Shown here piece after piece: positions 19,488 to 30,059 of a DNA stretch of 64,000 nt. The DNA comes from Arthrobacter mobilis. Lineage in GTDB: Bacteria; Actinomycetota; Actinomycetes; Actinomycetales; Micrococcaceae. Under the pieces are notes generated by a model. The model saw nothing but the letters and a program-made list of their open reading frames with translations. It did no database searches and had not been told where the DNA came from. The stretch lies in NCBI RefSeq assembly GCF_012395835.1, contig NZ_JAAZSQ010000003.1, positions 177,028 through 241,027 of the forward strand, in the 5' to 3' direction. Every line of letters begins with the position of its first letter. The first letter of the stretch is position 1. The translations under genes were made by a program, and so were the position numbers.

Positions 19488-21005
19488 TCACTGGCGGACG
19501 TCCGGGTCCACCCAGTCGAAGGTGCGGGTCACCGCCTTCTTCCACAGCCGCAGCCGGCGGTCCCGTTCCGTGTCCGCCAACTGCGGCACCCAGCGCCGGT
19601 CCTCGGCCCAGTTGGCGGCCAGTTCCTCGAGCCCGGACCAGTAACCGGCGGCCAGCCCGGCCGCGTACGCGGCACCGAGCGCCGTGGTTTCGGCCACCTT
19701 CGGCCGGACCACCGGCACGCCGAGGATGTCGGCCTGGAACTGCATCAGCGCATCGTTGGCAACCATGCCGCCGTCGACCCGCAGTTCGCGCAGCGGCACC
19801 GGAGCGTCCGCGTTCACCGCGTCCAGCACCTCCCGGGTCTGGAAGGCAGTGGCCTCCAGCGCCGCGCGGGCAATATGGGCCTTGGTGACGAACCGGGTCA
19901 GCCCGACCAGCGCCCCGCGGGCCTCGGGCCGCCAGTACGGGGCGAACAGGCCCGAAAACGCCGGCACGAAGTACGCGCCGCCGCTGTCCGGGACGGTGGC
20001 GGCCAGTTCCTCCGCCTCGGCGGCGGAACCAACGATGCCCAGGTTGTCCCGCAGCCACTGGATGAGCGAACCGGCCACGGCGATGGATCCTTCCAGTGCA
20101 TAATGCGCCGGCTGCGCACCGATCCGGTAGGCGACGGTGGTGAGCAGCCCGTTGCGCGAGCTGACAATGTCCTGGCCGGTGTTGACCACGACGAAGCAGC
20201 CGGTGCCGTAGGTGTTCTTGGCACCCCCGCGGCCGAAGGCGGCCTGGCCGAAGGTGGCCGCCTGCTGGTCGCCGAGGATCCCGGCCACCGGCACCAGCCG
20301 CAGCAGCTGGGAGCCGTGGACGGTGCCGTAGACCTCGGCCGAGGACCGGATCTGCGGCAGCATCGCCGGGGGGACGCCGAAGGCGGCCAGGATCCCTTCA
20401 TCCCACTGCAGCGTGCGGAGGTCCATGAACAGCGTCCGCGACGCGTTGGTGACGTCCGTGGCGTGCACGCCGCCGGCGGGGCCGCCGGTGAGGTTCCACA
20501 GCACCCAGGTGTCCATGGTGCCGAAGAGCAGCTCCCCCGCCTCGGCCCGGGACCGGGCGCCGGGCACGTTGTCCAGGATCCAGGCGAGCTTGGTGCCGGA
20601 AAAATAGGGTGCCAGCGGCAGCCCGGTCGCCTCCCGGAACCGGTCCGGCCCGCCGTCGGCAGCCAGCCGGTCGCACAGCGGCTGGGTACGTACGTCCTGC
20701 CAGACAATCGCATTGCACACCGGCTTCCCGGTGCGCCGGTCCCAGACCACGGTGGTCTCGCGCTGGTTGGTCAGCCCGACGGCGGCAATGTCGTGCCGCG
20801 TCAGCCCCGCCCTGGACAGGGCCAGCGCCACGACCTCGCGCACGTTGTCCCAGATTTCGGCCGGGTCGTGCTCCACCCACCCCGGGCGCGGCAGGATCTG
20901 CCGGTGCTCCTTCTGCCCGGCGGCCAGAACCCGGCCGGCGTGGTCGAAGACCATGGCCCGGGTGGAGGTGGTGCCTTGGTCGATGGACAAGACGAAATCC
21001 GGCAT
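19488..21005 (-). CDS. glpK: Glycerol kinase
   Basis: A 505-residue FGGY-family kinase that makes glycerol 3-phosphate from glycerol and ATP. Visible motifs are [16 protein letters not shown] at the N-terminus, [14 protein letters not shown], the substrate segment [10 protein letters not shown], and [22 protein letters not shown] with [10 protein letters not shown] at the C-terminal side. The start at 21005 ([11 protein letters not shown]) fits the family; a longer frame to 21068 lacks support. No glpF or glpD is adjacent. It is divergent from the aldo/keto reductase gene and its stop lies 14 bases before the leuS leader promoter. Confidence 0.96.
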   Translation of the reverse strand: MPDFVLSIDQGTTSTRAMVFDHAGRVLAAGQKEHRQILPRPGWVEHDPAEIWDNVREVVALALSRAGLTRHDIAAVGLTNQRETTVVWDRRTGKPVCNAIVWQDVRTQPLCDRLAADGGPDRFREATGLPLAPYFSGTKLAWILDNVPGARSRAEAGELLFGTMDTWVLWNLTGGPAGGVHATDVTNASRTLFMDLRTLQWDEGILAAFGVPPAMLPQIRSSAEVYGTVHGSQLLRLVPVAGILGDQQAATFGQAAFGRGGAKNTYGTGCFVVVNTGQDIVSSRNGLLTTVAYRIGAQPAHYALEGSIAVAGSLIQWLRDNLGIVGSAAEAEELAATVPDSGGAYFVPAFSGLFAPYWRPEARGALVGLTRFVTKAHIARAALEATAFQTREVLDAVNADAPVPLRELRVDGGMVANDALMQFQADILGVPVVRPKVAETTALGAAYAAGLAAGYWSGLEELAANWAEDRRWVPQLADTERDRRLRLWKKAVTRTFDWVDPDVRQ

Positions 21006-21075
21006 GGGCCAGATCCTACCTGCAGGAGCCGGCGCAATCTGCGGCCCGCGGGCGATGATCCGGGGCAAAGCTCGG

Positions 21076-21081
21076 TAGAGT
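21076..21081 (+). promoter_or_regulatory. Leaderless -10 box of aldo/keto reductase gene
   Basis: TAGAGT ends seven bases before the ATG at 21089, with no ribosome binding site between. The geometry fits leaderless transcription and helps choose ATG 21089 over the TTG at 21083. Confidence 0.5.
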
Positions 21082-21088
21082 CTTGCCT

Positions 21089-21925
21089 ATGCGATCCGAG
21101 AAGGTGCCGCTCAACAACGGCGTACTGATGGACCAGGTCGGCTTCGGACTCTACAAGGTCCCGCCGGTCGATGCCGCCGGGCTGTGCCTCCAGGCCCTGG
21201 AGATCGGGTACCGCCACCTGGACACTGCCGCGCTGTATGCCAACGAGGCCGGCGTGGGACAGGCGGTGCACCGGTTCACCGCGGAGGAGACCGGGCTCAG
21301 CCGCGAGGACATCTTCATCACCACCAAGGTGTGGAACGACCACCACGGCTTCGATGCCGCCCTGCACGCCTATGACCGCTCGCTCAAGGAGCTGGCGCTG
21401 GACTATGTGGACCTGTACCTGATCCACTGGCCCCGGCCGCGGCACGGCAAGTTCATCGAGACCTACCGGGCCCTGGAGCGGCTCTACCACGAGGGCCGGG
21501 TCCGGGCCATCGGCGTGTCCAACTTCACGATCCACCACCTGGAGCAGCTGCTGGAGGCCACCGAGGTGGTTCCGGCGGTGAACCAGGTCGAACTGCACCC
21601 GTGGCTGCAGCAGGCCGAACTGCGCGCCTTCCACGACCGGCACGGCATCCGCACCGAGGCCTGGAGCCCGCTGGGCCGCGGCATGGTGCTGGCGGACCCG
21701 GTGGTGCAGGAGCTGGCCCGGGACCTGGGCCGTACCCCGGCACAGGTCATCCTGCGCTGGCACCTGCAGCTGGGCAATATCGTCATCCCCAAGGCCAGCT
21801 CGGCCGCCCGCCTCCGGGAAAACTTCGACCTGGCCGGCTTCAGCCTGGACGAGGACGCGATGCAGCGGATGGCGGGGCTGGAACGCGACGGCCGGATCGG
21901 CTCGGACCCGGACGAGGTGAACTAA
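21089..21925 (+). CDS. Aldo/keto reductase
   Basis: A 278-residue NADPH-dependent oxidoreductase of the AKR superfamily (AKR5-like bacterial group). The catalytic tetrad is visible: Asp and Tyr in HLDTAALYANE, Lys in FITTKVW, and His in LIHWP. The cofactor-binding end includes IPKASSAARLRENFD. The substrate cannot be told from sequence; relatives reduce 2,5-diketo-gluconate, methylglyoxal and other carbonyls. The alpha/beta-hydrolase gene begins four bases after its stop, so it is probably the first gene of a three-gene unit. Confidence 0.92.
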   Translation: MRSEKVPLNNGVLMDQVGFGLYKVPPVDAAGLCLQALEIGYRHLDTAALYANEAGVGQAVHRFTAEETGLSREDIFITTKVWNDHHGFDAALHAYDRSLKELALDYVDLYLIHWPRPRHGKFIETYRALERLYHEGRVRAIGVSNFTIHHLEQLLEATEVVPAVNQVELHPWLQQAELRAFHDRHGIRTEAWSPLGRGMVLADPVVQELARDLGRTPAQVILRWHLQLGNIVIPKASSAARLRENFDLAGFSLDEDAMQRMAGLERDGRIGSDPDEVN

Positions 21926-21929
21926 AGCA

Positions 21930-22811
21930 GTGCCTCCGGTCCGGGAGCGCGCGCTCCGCCATGTCCTGTCCTTCCCGCACGGCAACGTCAGCTACTGGGA
22001 ATACCCGGCCGAAACCGGCCCGGACGCCCCCGCCCTGCTGATGATCCACGGCTTCCGCGGCGACCATCACGGGCTGGAGCTGATGGCTGCCGCCCTGCCC
22101 GGCTTCCGCGTGCTGGTCCCGGACCTGCCCGGCTTCGGTGAGTCCGCGCCGTTCGCGGCCGGCCGGCACGACGTCCCCGGCTATGTCCGCTTCCTGGCCG
22201 GATTCGCCGCGGCCACGGGCCTGGGCCCGGAGACCCTCCTGCTGGGCCACTCCTTCGGCTCCATCCTCGCCGCCCGCCTGATCGCCGAGGCTCCGCGGTC
22301 CTTCCGTGCGCTGGTCCTGGTGAATCCGATCAGCGAGCCCGCCCTGCAGGGACCGAAGGCGGTGGCCTCGCGGCTGGCCCAGGCCTACTACACGCTCGCG
22401 GCGAAGCTGCCCGAACCGGCCGGGCTGGGGCTGCTGCGCCATCCGGCGATCGTGCACGCGATGTCCGCGATGATGGCCAAGACCAAGGACCCGGCGCTGC
22501 GCCGGTTCATCCACGACCAGCACCGCCGCTACTTCAGCGCCTTCGCCGGCCGCGACGTCGTGCTGCAGGCCTTCCAGGCCTCCATTTCCGACGACGTCGG
22601 CCAGGTGGCCGCCCGGCTCTCCGTGCCGGTGCTGCTGGTGGCCGGTGTCAAGGACGACCTCGGCTCCGTGGCCAGCCAGCGCCGGCTGGCGGGGCTGATC
22701 CCGCAGGCCCGGCTGGAATTCATCGAGGAGGTCGGGCACCTGATCCACTACGAGGCACCGGCCGCCGCGGCGGCGCTGGTTGACCGCTTTGCCCGGGAGC
22801 TGCCCGCATGA
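21930..22811 (+). CDS. Alpha/beta-fold hydrolase
   Basis: A 293-residue serine hydrolase. The oxyanion-hole motif is MIHGFRGDHHG, the nucleophile sits in GHSFGS, an Asp in VAGVKDDLGS and the catalytic His in VGHLIHYEAP. Lipase, esterase or C-C hydrolase activity is possible; the substrate is unknown. It starts with GTG four bases after the aldo/keto reductase stop and its own stop overlaps the ATG of a glycosyltransferase gene (ATGA), so production of the two proteins is coupled. This suggests a shared pathway, perhaps envelope glycolipid or deacylation chemistry; that is inference. Confidence 0.88.
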   Translation: MPPVRERALRHVLSFPHGNVSYWEYPAETGPDAPALLMIHGFRGDHHGLELMAAALPGFRVLVPDLPGFGESAPFAAGRHDVPGYVRFLAGFAAATGLGPETLLLGHSFGSILAARLIAEAPRSFRALVLVNPISEPALQGPKAVASRLAQAYYTLAAKLPEPAGLGLLRHPAIVHAMSAMMAKTKDPALRRFIHDQHRRYFSAFAGRDVVLQAFQASISDDVGQVAARLSVPVLLVAGVKDDLGSVASQRRLAGLIPQARLEFIEEVGHLIHYEAPAAAAALVDRFARELPA

Positions 22812-23905
22812 AACTGGTCATGGACGCCCGCTATACCCGCATCGACCAACTGGACGGCATCAGCCGCTACGGGGCCAACCTGATCGAGGCCGCGGCCAGG
22901 CGCGCGGACGTCACCATGCTGATCTCGGACGAGCGGCAGCTGAAGTGGCTGCCGGACGTGCCGTGGGTGAAGATCAACAGCCCGCTCTCCCCCGCCGAGC
23001 TCTTCGTGGCCCGGACGGTGAACCGGCTCGGGGCGGATGTGGTGTTCTGCCCGATGCAGACCATGGGCAGCTTCGGCCGGCGCTACGGGCTGATCCTGAC
23101 CCTGCACGACCTGATCTACTACCGGCACCCGAAGCCCCCGGGGTTCCTGCCGCTGCCGGTGCGGCTGTTGTGGCGGCTCTACCACAAGGCCTACTGGCCG
23201 CAGCGGCTGCTGCTGGACCGGGCCGACGCCGTCGCCACGGTCAGCGAGACCACGCGCACACTGATGCGGCAGGCACGGCTGACCCGCCGCCCGCTGCACA
23301 TCGTCTCCAATGCCTCGGTGCCGCTGGGCGAGCCGCGGGATCCGGACGGGCCGCGGGAGAAAACCCTGCTGTATATGGGCTCCTTCATGCCGTACAAGAA
23401 CGTGGAAACCCTGATCGAGGCCATGGCGGCGCTGCCTGACTACCGGCTGCACCTGCTTAGCCCGGTCGCTGCGGAGCGCCGGCGCGAACTGGCCGCACTC
23501 GCCCGCGACCCGGAGCAGCTCGTCTTCCACAACGGGGTCTCCGAGGACCACTACCGCGAGCTGCTGCACCGGGCCACGGCCCTGGTGACCCTGTCCCGGG
23601 ACGAAGGCTACGGACTGCCGCTGATCGAGGCCATGGCCGCCGGCACCCCTGTGGTTGCCAGCGACATCCCGATCTTCCGCGAAGTGGCCGGCGGCGCGGC
23701 GCTGTATGTGGACCCGCAGGATCCGGCAGCCTTTGCCGCGGCCGTCGGCTCGCTCGAGTCGGACGAGCGCTGGCGCCAGGCCTCGGTGGACTCCGTGCGG
23801 CGCGCCTCCGGCTACGACTGGGACACCTCCGCCGCCCAGCTGCTGGCCGCCGCCGAAGAGGTCCTCCGGCTGCGCTCCCGGCATTCCCATCGACTGAGCA
23901 GATAG
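22808..23905 (+). CDS. GT4-family glycosyltransferase
   Basis: A 365-residue GT-B glycosyltransferase. The N-terminal half has DARYTRIDQLDGISRYGANL and TLHDLIYYRHPK; the donor-binding half has LLYMGSFMPYKNVETLIEA and the EX7E-type motif EGYGLPLIEAMAAGTPVVAS typical of retaining GT4 enzymes. No membrane segment is seen, so it probably works at the inner face of the membrane. Its ATG overlaps the stop of the alpha/beta-hydrolase gene. The acceptor and donor sugars are unknown; mannosyl- and glucosyltransferases of this type are common in actinobacterial envelopes. Confidence 0.9.
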   Translation: MKLVMDARYTRIDQLDGISRYGANLIEAAARRADVTMLISDERQLKWLPDVPWVKINSPLSPAELFVARTVNRLGADVVFCPMQTMGSFGRRYGLILTLHDLIYYRHPKPPGFLPLPVRLLWRLYHKAYWPQRLLLDRADAVATVSETTRTLMRQARLTRRPLHIVSNASVPLGEPRDPDGPREKTLLYMGSFMPYKNVETLIEAMAALPDYRLHLLSPVAAERRRELAALARDPEQLVFHNGVSEDHYRELLHRATALVTLSRDEGYGLPLIEAMAAGTPVVASDIPIFREVAGGAALYVDPQDPAAFAAAVGSLESDERWRQASVDSVRRASGYDWDTSAAQLLAAAEEVLRLRSRHSHRLSR

Positions 23906-23932
23906 CGCCCGTTTGCGCCCCGGAAACGGGCG
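23906..23932 (+). terminator. Hairpin between convergent genes
   Basis: CGCCCGTTT (23906-23914) and AAACGGGCG (23924-23932) form a 9-bp stem starting right after the glycosyltransferase stop and 27 bases from the priA stop. There is no T tract on either side, but its place between convergent genes suits a bidirectional terminator. Confidence 0.55.
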
Positions 23933-23958
23933 TGATGTGGGAAGTCGATGGGGGTTGG

Positions 23959-26040
23959 TCAGAGGAAGTCGAGGCCGTCGAGGCGGACCTGTACCGGATC
24001 CGGGGTGCGCTTGGCCGACAGCGCGGCCTTGCGGGTGCGCAGGGCCGCGGTGACTTCGGCTGCCTCCCGGTAGCCGAAGAAGATCAGCAGGCGGTGCAGC
24101 TCCGGCGCCGGCTGCCGGTCCTGGACCGGGACCGGGCCTACCAGCCGGGCCTGCGGCAGCGGCAGGTCCTGCAGGAACAGCTCGATGGCGGCCGGGGTGC
24201 CGGTCAGCGCGGCGATCCGCACCGCCGGAGGCAGCTGCAGCTCGCGGCGCAGGTCCAGCTCCCGCTGTGCGGCGCCGGCCGGATCCCAGCGCACCAGATG
24301 CCCGACGACGGCGTCGCTGTCCGCGGTGACGACGACGATCCCGCCGTCGCCGGCCGGACGAACCAGCGAGGCCGCGGCGAACCAGCGGCGCAGCGTCTGT
24401 TCCGAGGCCCGCAGCGATTCGCGGCTGAGCATGGCGTTGCCGTCCAGCAGCAGCGCGGCCGCGTAGCCGGCCTCGGCCACCGGCTCCGCCCCCGGAGTGG
24501 CCACCACCAGGGCCGCGCCGGGCCCGACCGTGTCCTTGACGTGCTCGCCGGCCGAGGAGACCACCGCCACGCCCGGGAAGGCACGCCCCAGTTCCTCGGC
24601 GGTCCTGGCCGCTCCGGCCACCGCGGCCCGCAGCCGGGCCGAGCCGCAGGCCGGACAGCGGTAGTCCGCCGCGAGCCGGCCGCACCAGCGGCAGGACGGA
24701 GCCGCACCCCGGCCGGCCTGTCCCAGCGGGCCGCCGCAGCCGGGGCAGCGCGCCGGGGTCCGGCAGTCCTGGCAGCTCAGCGACGGCGAGAAACCGGTGC
24801 GGGCCACCTGCACCAGCACCGGACCGCGCTCCAGCCCGTCGCGGGCCGCGCGCCAGGCCGCCTGCGGCAGCCGGGCACGGGCCAGCAGCGGGTCCCGCTC
24901 CTGCTCGAAGGAGTCGGCGGTGTTGACCACCCGCGGCGTCTGGGCGCGCAGCACCGGGCGTTCGCACTGGATGGGCCGGGCCCAGCCGTGCTGGATCAGC
25001 CGTTCGGCCTCGGTGCTGCGGGCCGTCGAGGCCAGCAGCACCGCGCAGCCTTCCTGCCCGGCGCGCAGCAGCAGCACCTCGCGGGTGTGCTGGTAGGGGG
25101 CGCGCTGTTCCACGTAGAGGTCGTCGCCGTCGTCGCACAGCACGATCAGCCCCAGTTCCTCCACCGGGGCGTAGGCGGCAGAGCGGGTGCCGACGGCCAC
25201 CTGCACCTCCCCGTGCAGCAGGCGCAGGTAGTTGCGGTAGCGCGGCGTCGGGCCGTCCTCGGCGCTGAGCCGGACGTAGCCGGTGCCGCCGAGCGCCGCC
25301 GCCAGCGCGGTTTCCATCCGGGCCAGGTCGCGTGCGTCCGGCACAACCACCAGGGCGCCGCGGCCGCTGTGCACGGTGGCAGCGACGGCGGCGGCCACCT
25401 GCGCCGGCCAGCCGGCCGGCCCGTAGGACCGGTGGCTGGTGAGCACCGCGCGCGGGCACTCCCCCGCGGCCAGGTGGGCCAGAAAGGCCGCACCGCTGGG
25501 ATAGCCGGCAAAGCAGGAGGCATCCACGGCCGGCAGCCCGGGAACTGCCGCAGATGCACCGCCGGCGCCGGCAGGATCCGGGCCGCGACCGGCGAACTCC
25601 TGGTCCACCCTGGCCACGCGCGGGGGCACGGCCGCGCGCAGCACGTCGCTGACGGTCCCGGCGTAGCGTTCGGCCACGGCCGTGGCCAGGCGCAGCAGCC
25701 CGGCAGTCAGCACCGGCTGCGGCGAGACCACCTTGGTCAGCGCGACCAGGCGCACGCCCTCGGCCGCCTCGGCCTTGCGCGCGGTGATGTAGCCGGGCAG
25801 TTCCTGGCTGCCGAAGCGGGCCTTGATCCGGGCCCCGGGCACGGCGGCCACCGACAGCTCTTCGGGCACCAGGTAGTCGAAGAACCGGTCCAGATGCGGC
25901 AGCGGGGACTCGACCAGCACCTGCGCGACCGGATCGTGGGCCGCTGCCGCCGAGGTGCCCCGCGGCCGCTTCGGCTGGCCGAAACCCTGCAGCAGGGACA
26001 GCTGGACGGGGTCCCCGGACTGCCCGGAGCCTGCAGCCAT
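23959..26040 (-). CDS. priA: PriA-like primosomal protein lacking helicase motifs
   Basis: A 693-residue actinobacterial PriA. The N-terminal DNA-binding domain (VAQVLVESPLPHLDRFFDYLVPEE, GARIKARFGSQELPGYI) and the Cys-rich zinc region (CQDCRTPARCPGCGG, CRWCG, CPACG) are kept. The ATPase core is degenerate: where other bacteria have GxTGSGKT this protein reads FAGYPSGAAFLAHLAAG, and the DEAH-type Walker B is CDDGDD. Loss of these motifs is typical of the phylum, so it may act as a structural replication-restart loader. It lies four bases downstream of metK. Confidence 0.92.
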   Translation of the reverse strand: MAAGSGQSGDPVQLSLLQGFGQPKRPRGTSAAAAHDPVAQVLVESPLPHLDRFFDYLVPEELSVAAVPGARIKARFGSQELPGYITARKAEAAEGVRLVALTKVVSPQPVLTAGLLRLATAVAERYAGTVSDVLRAAVPPRVARVDQEFAGRGPDPAGAGGASAAVPGLPAVDASCFAGYPSGAAFLAHLAAGECPRAVLTSHRSYGPAGWPAQVAAAVAATVHSGRGALVVVPDARDLARMETALAAALGGTGYVRLSAEDGPTPRYRNYLRLLHGEVQVAVGTRSAAYAPVEELGLIVLCDDGDDLYVEQRAPYQHTREVLLLRAGQEGCAVLLASTARSTEAERLIQHGWARPIQCERPVLRAQTPRVVNTADSFEQERDPLLARARLPQAAWRAARDGLERGPVLVQVARTGFSPSLSCQDCRTPARCPGCGGPLGQAGRGAAPSCRWCGRLAADYRCPACGSARLRAAVAGAARTAEELGRAFPGVAVVSSAGEHVKDTVGPGAALVVATPGAEPVAEAGYAAALLLDGNAMLSRESLRASEQTLRRWFAAASLVRPAGDGGIVVVTADSDAVVGHLVRWDPAGAAQRELDLRRELQLPPAVRIAALTGTPAAIELFLQDLPLPQARLVGPVPVQDRQPAPELHRLLIFFGYREAAEVTAALRTRKAALSAKRTPDPVQVRLDGLDFL

Positions 26041-26044
26041 GGCC

Positions 26045-27250
<1,206 letters not shown>

Positions 27251-27301
27251 AAACATACCTTACTTGCTGCCGGGTGCTCCCGTGCCACGGGCTGTGGGTA
27301 T

Positions 27302-27337
27302 CCGCAGGGCTTGCTGCCGGTGTTTGCTGCCCTGCGG
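27302..27337 (-). terminator. Hairpin after coaBC
   Basis: CCGCAGGGC and GCCCTGCGG (27302-27310 with 27329-27337) can form a 9-bp stem one base after the coaBC stop. No T tract follows, so it may be a weak terminator, an mRNA-stability element or part of the metK leader. Confidence 0.4.
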
Positions 27338-27338
27338 G

Positions 27339-28571
27339 CTACCGGGGTTTGAGTTCGCTGCCGATCCGCTCGATGATGGCCGCCGCGGTGGCATCCTTGC
27401 TGCCGCTGACGGTGGCCGGTTCGCTGCCGTCCCGGTCCAGGATGGTGACGGTGGTCGTGTCCTGGCCGAAGACCAAGTCCTTGCCGACCTGGTTGAGCAC
27501 CAGCAGGTCGCAGCCCTTGCGTTCCAGCTTCTGCTGCGCGTACTCAAGCACATCGGCCTCGGCGTCGCCGGTTTCGGCAGCAAAGCCGACGATCAGTTCC
27601 GGCCCCGCCTCCTGCTCGGAGCGCCGGGTCACCAGTTCGCGCAGGATGTCGGGATTGCGGACCAGGGTGATGACCGGATCGGCGGCGTCGTCCCGCTTCT
27701 TGATCTTGGTGCCTGCCGCCTCGGCGGGGCGGAAGTCGGCCACCGCGGCGGCCATAATCACGACGTCGGCGCCGGCGGCGGCCTGCAGGGCCGCCTGTCG
27801 CAGTTCCAGCGCGGTTTCCACCCGGGTCACTTCCATGTCCGCGGGCGCCGGGACCTCCATGTGCGCGGCGACCAGGTGCACCCGGGCGCCGGCGGCGGCG
27901 GCCGCGCGGGCCAGCGCCACGCCCTGCTTGCCGGAGGAACGGTTGCCCAGGAAACGCACCGGGTCCAGCGGCTCCCGGGTGCCGCCGGCGGTGATGACCA
28001 CGTGCCGGCCCTCGAGGGGCAGCTCCGCGGTCCGGGCCGCCCCGGCCGGCAGCAGGTAGGGGGCGACGAAATCGAAGATCTCCGCCGGCTCCGGCAGCCG
28101 CCCGGGGCCGGTGTCCTTGCCCGTGAGCCGGCCCACTGCCGGTTCCATGACGATGGTGCCGCGGCCGCGCAGCGTGGCCACGTTCGCCGCCGTCGCCGGA
28201 TGTTCCCACATTTCGGTGTGCATGGCCGGGACCATGACCACAGTGCCGCGGGCCACCAGCAGGGTGTTGGTCAGCAGGTCCGAGGCCAGGCCGGCGGCGG
28301 CCCGGGCGAGCAGGTCCGCGGTCGCCGGCGCGACGACCACGAGGTCGGCTTCCTGTCCCAGCCGCACATGGTTGACCGTTTCCACCGCGTCGAAGACGCT
28401 GTTGCTGACCGGGTTGCCCGAGAGCGCCTCCCAGGTGGCCCGGCCGATGAACTTGTCGGCGGCCTCGGTGGGAATGACCGTGACCTCGTGGCCGGCTTCC
28501 TTAAACAACCGGAGCAGGGATGCGGCCTTGTAGGCGGCGATTCCACCGCCCACTCCAAGTACGATCCGCAT
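27339..28571 (-). CDS. coaBC: Bifunctional CoaBC, coenzyme A biosynthesis
   Basis: A 410-residue protein with two activities. The N-terminal CoaC half (about 1-190) is a flavin-dependent phosphopantothenoylcysteine decarboxylase: GGGIAAYKAASLLR, APATADLLAR and PAMHTEMW. The last motif has His where the Escherichia coli enzyme has Asn (PxMNxxMW), a form I believe is usual in actinobacteria. The C-terminal CoaB half (about 190-410) joins phosphopantothenate and cysteine: VITAGGTREPLDPVRFLGN and KIKKRDD. It sits between rpoZ and metK, the conserved actinobacterial order. Confidence 0.96.
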   Translation of the reverse strand: MRIVLGVGGGIAAYKAASLLRLFKEAGHEVTVIPTEAADKFIGRATWEALSGNPVSNSVFDAVETVNHVRLGQEADLVVVAPATADLLARAAAGLASDLLTNTLLVARGTVVMVPAMHTEMWEHPATAANVATLRGRGTIVMEPAVGRLTGKDTGPGRLPEPAEIFDFVAPYLLPAGAARTAELPLEGRHVVITAGGTREPLDPVRFLGNRSSGKQGVALARAAAAAGARVHLVAAHMEVPAPADMEVTRVETALELRQAALQAAAGADVVIMAAAVADFRPAEAAGTKIKKRDDAADPVITLVRNPDILRELVTRRSEQEAGPELIVGFAAETGDAEADVLEYAQQKLERKGCDLLVLNQVGKDLVFGQDTTTVTILDRDGSEPATVSGSKDATAAAIIERIGSELKPR

Positions 28572-28606
28572 GCCTGCCCCGGGTATCCGTTCTGGGTGCT
28601 GTTCTG

Positions 28607-28870
28607 CTATTCGGCCGGCTGCTCGACAGGCTTGCTGACCAGCAGGCCCTCGTTGATCTCGCGCAGTGCGATGGACAGCGGCTTCTCGTTCAGGCGGGTG
28701 TCCACGAGGGGGCCGACGTACTCGAAGAGGCCCTCGTGCAGCTGGGAGTAGTAGGCATTGATCTGGCGGGCGCGCTTGGCGCCGAAGATCACCAGGGCGT
28801 ACTTCGAGTCCGCCGCCTCCAGCAGGGAGTCGATCGGCGGGTTGATGATGCCTTCGAGGTTGGTCGACAC
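28607..28870 (-). CDS. rpoZ: RNA polymerase omega subunit
   Basis: An 87-residue protein that matches actinobacterial omega: [20 protein letters not shown] and [16 protein letters not shown], ending with [13 protein letters not shown]. Omega helps assemble the beta' subunit. It starts with GTG (28870), with GGAGA four bases upstream. gmk precedes it by 29 bases and coaBC follows by 35, so the genes form one transcription unit. Confidence 0.96.
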   Translation of the reverse strand: MSTNLEGIINPPIDSLLEAADSKYALVIFGAKRARQINAYYSQLHEGLFEYVGPLVDTRLNEKPLSIALREINEGLLVSKPVEQPAE

Positions 28871-28899
28871 AAATTCTCCAAAGTTCTGTGGGACGTGCG

Positions 28900-29472
28900 T
28901 CAGCGCTGGTGCGGGACCAGTCCCATCAATGACACGAGCTCGTCTGCTGCCCGCTTCACGTCGTCGTTGATGACGGTGAAGTCGAATTCCGGTTCGGCAG
29001 CAAGTTCCAGTTTAGCGGTTTCCAGCCGGCGCCGCTGTTCATCGGGGCTTTCGGTGCCGCGGCCGATCAGCCGGCGGACCATTTCGTCCCAGCTGGGCGG
29101 GGCCAGGAAGACGAAATTCGCCTCGGGCATGGACTGCTTGACCTGCCGGGCGCCCTGCAGGTCGATCTCCAGCAGCACGGACTTGCCCTCGGCCATGGCC
29201 TGCTCCACGGTGGAGCGGAGGGTGCCGTAGCGGTTGACTCCGTGCACCACCGCCCATTCGAGCATCTGGCCGGTTTCGACCAGCCGGTCGAACTCCTCCG
29301 GGGAGACGAAGAAGTAGTGCACGCCGTGCACCTCGCCCGGCCGCGGCGGCCGGGTGGTGGCCGAGACCGAGAGCCAGACTTCCGGATAGTTGTCGCGGAT
29401 GTAGGTGGACACGGTGCCCTTGCCGACGGCGGTGGGCCCGGCAAGGACAGTCAAACGGGAAGTCGATGGCAT
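28900..29472 (-). CDS. gmk: Guanylate kinase
   Basis: A 190-residue kinase that converts GMP to GDP. The P-loop is GPTAVGKGT near residues 12-20; [19 protein letters not shown] and [13 protein letters not shown] bind GMP, and [13 protein letters not shown] follows. It is downstream of mihF and upstream of rpoZ, as in Mycobacterium tuberculosis. Confidence 0.96.
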   Translation of the reverse strand: MPSTSRLTVLAGPTAVGKGTVSTYIRDNYPEVWLSVSATTRPPRPGEVHGVHYFFVSPEEFDRLVETGQMLEWAVVHGVNRYGTLRSTVEQAMAEGKSVLLEIDLQGARQVKQSMPEANFVFLAPPSWDEMVRRLIGRGTESPDEQRRRLETAKLELAAEPEFDFTVINDDVKRAADELVSLMGLVPHQR

Positions 29473-29523
29473 GCCTTCAATTTACCGGGTCCGATCCGGC
29501 AGCCGGAAAATTGCCGGAAAGTG

Positions 29524-29850
29524 TCAGGAGGACGAGCCGCGTTCGAGCAGGTCGAGCAGGGCCTTGCGCTGGTGGATGCCCAGGCCGCGGACGCGCCGGG
29601 TGCGGGCGATGCCCACCGTGTCCATGATCCGGGCCGCGCGCACCTTGCCGACCCCGGGCAGGGACTCGAGCAGTTCGGCGACCCGGAGCCGGCCGATCGC
29701 CTCGACCGTCCGGCCGGCGTCGATCACCTGGGCCACGGTCGCCTGGCCCGACTTCAGCTTGGCCTTGACGTCCGCGCGTTCCGCCCGCGCCGCAGTGGCC
29801 TTCAGCCGGGCTGCCGTGCGTTCGCCGTCGGTCAGTGGTCGCAGGGTCAC
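29524..29850 (-). CDS. mihF: Actinobacterial integration host factor
   Basis: A 108-residue nucleoid-associated DNA-binding protein (mIHF). It starts with a charged helix (LTDGERTAARLKATAARAER) and carries a helix-turn/hairpin motif LESLPGVGKVRAARIM at 61-76, then RVRGLGIHQRKALLDLL. The GTG at 29850 is chosen because GGAGG (29857-29861) stands six bases upstream and family N-termini align there; frames open further upstream but have no such site. It is followed by gmk and preceded by the pyrF terminator, the synteny known from mycobacteria. Confidence 0.93.
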   Translation of the reverse strand: MTLRPLTDGERTAARLKATAARAERADVKAKLKSGQATVAQVIDAGRTVEAIGRLRVAELLESLPGVGKVRAARIMDTVGIARTRRVRGLGIHQRKALLDLLERGSSS

Positions 29851-29989
29851 GTCGAACCTCCACATCGCTTGCGGCGTCCGCACCATATGGCGCGGATTAC
29901 ATCAGCCTGAACTGAACCTATCCGCTGGCCAGGCGGAAAATCAATGCTTGACCAGCGGCGATGGACCCGCTCCGCGGCGCTACCCCGCC

Positions 29990-30047
29990 AAAACGAGCGG
30001 CCCGGCCGCGCCCTTCCACGGGTGGAGAGGCGCGGCCGGGCCGCTCG
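29990..30047 (-). terminator. Terminator of the pyrimidine operon
   Basis: A perfect 19-bp stem (29994-30012 with 30029-30047; core CGGCCCGGCCGCGCC) with a further short stem in its loop, followed on the minus strand by TTTT (29993-29990). It lies just after the pyrF stop and ends the pyr operon before mihF. Confidence 0.9.
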
Positions 30048-30059
30048 GTGGGAAAGCTG

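Noticed and set aside
27257..27338. SAM riboswitch upstream of metK
   Set aside because: The gap to coaBC is only about 80 bases and shows only one simple hairpin, not the multi-helix SAM-I or SAM-IV fold.
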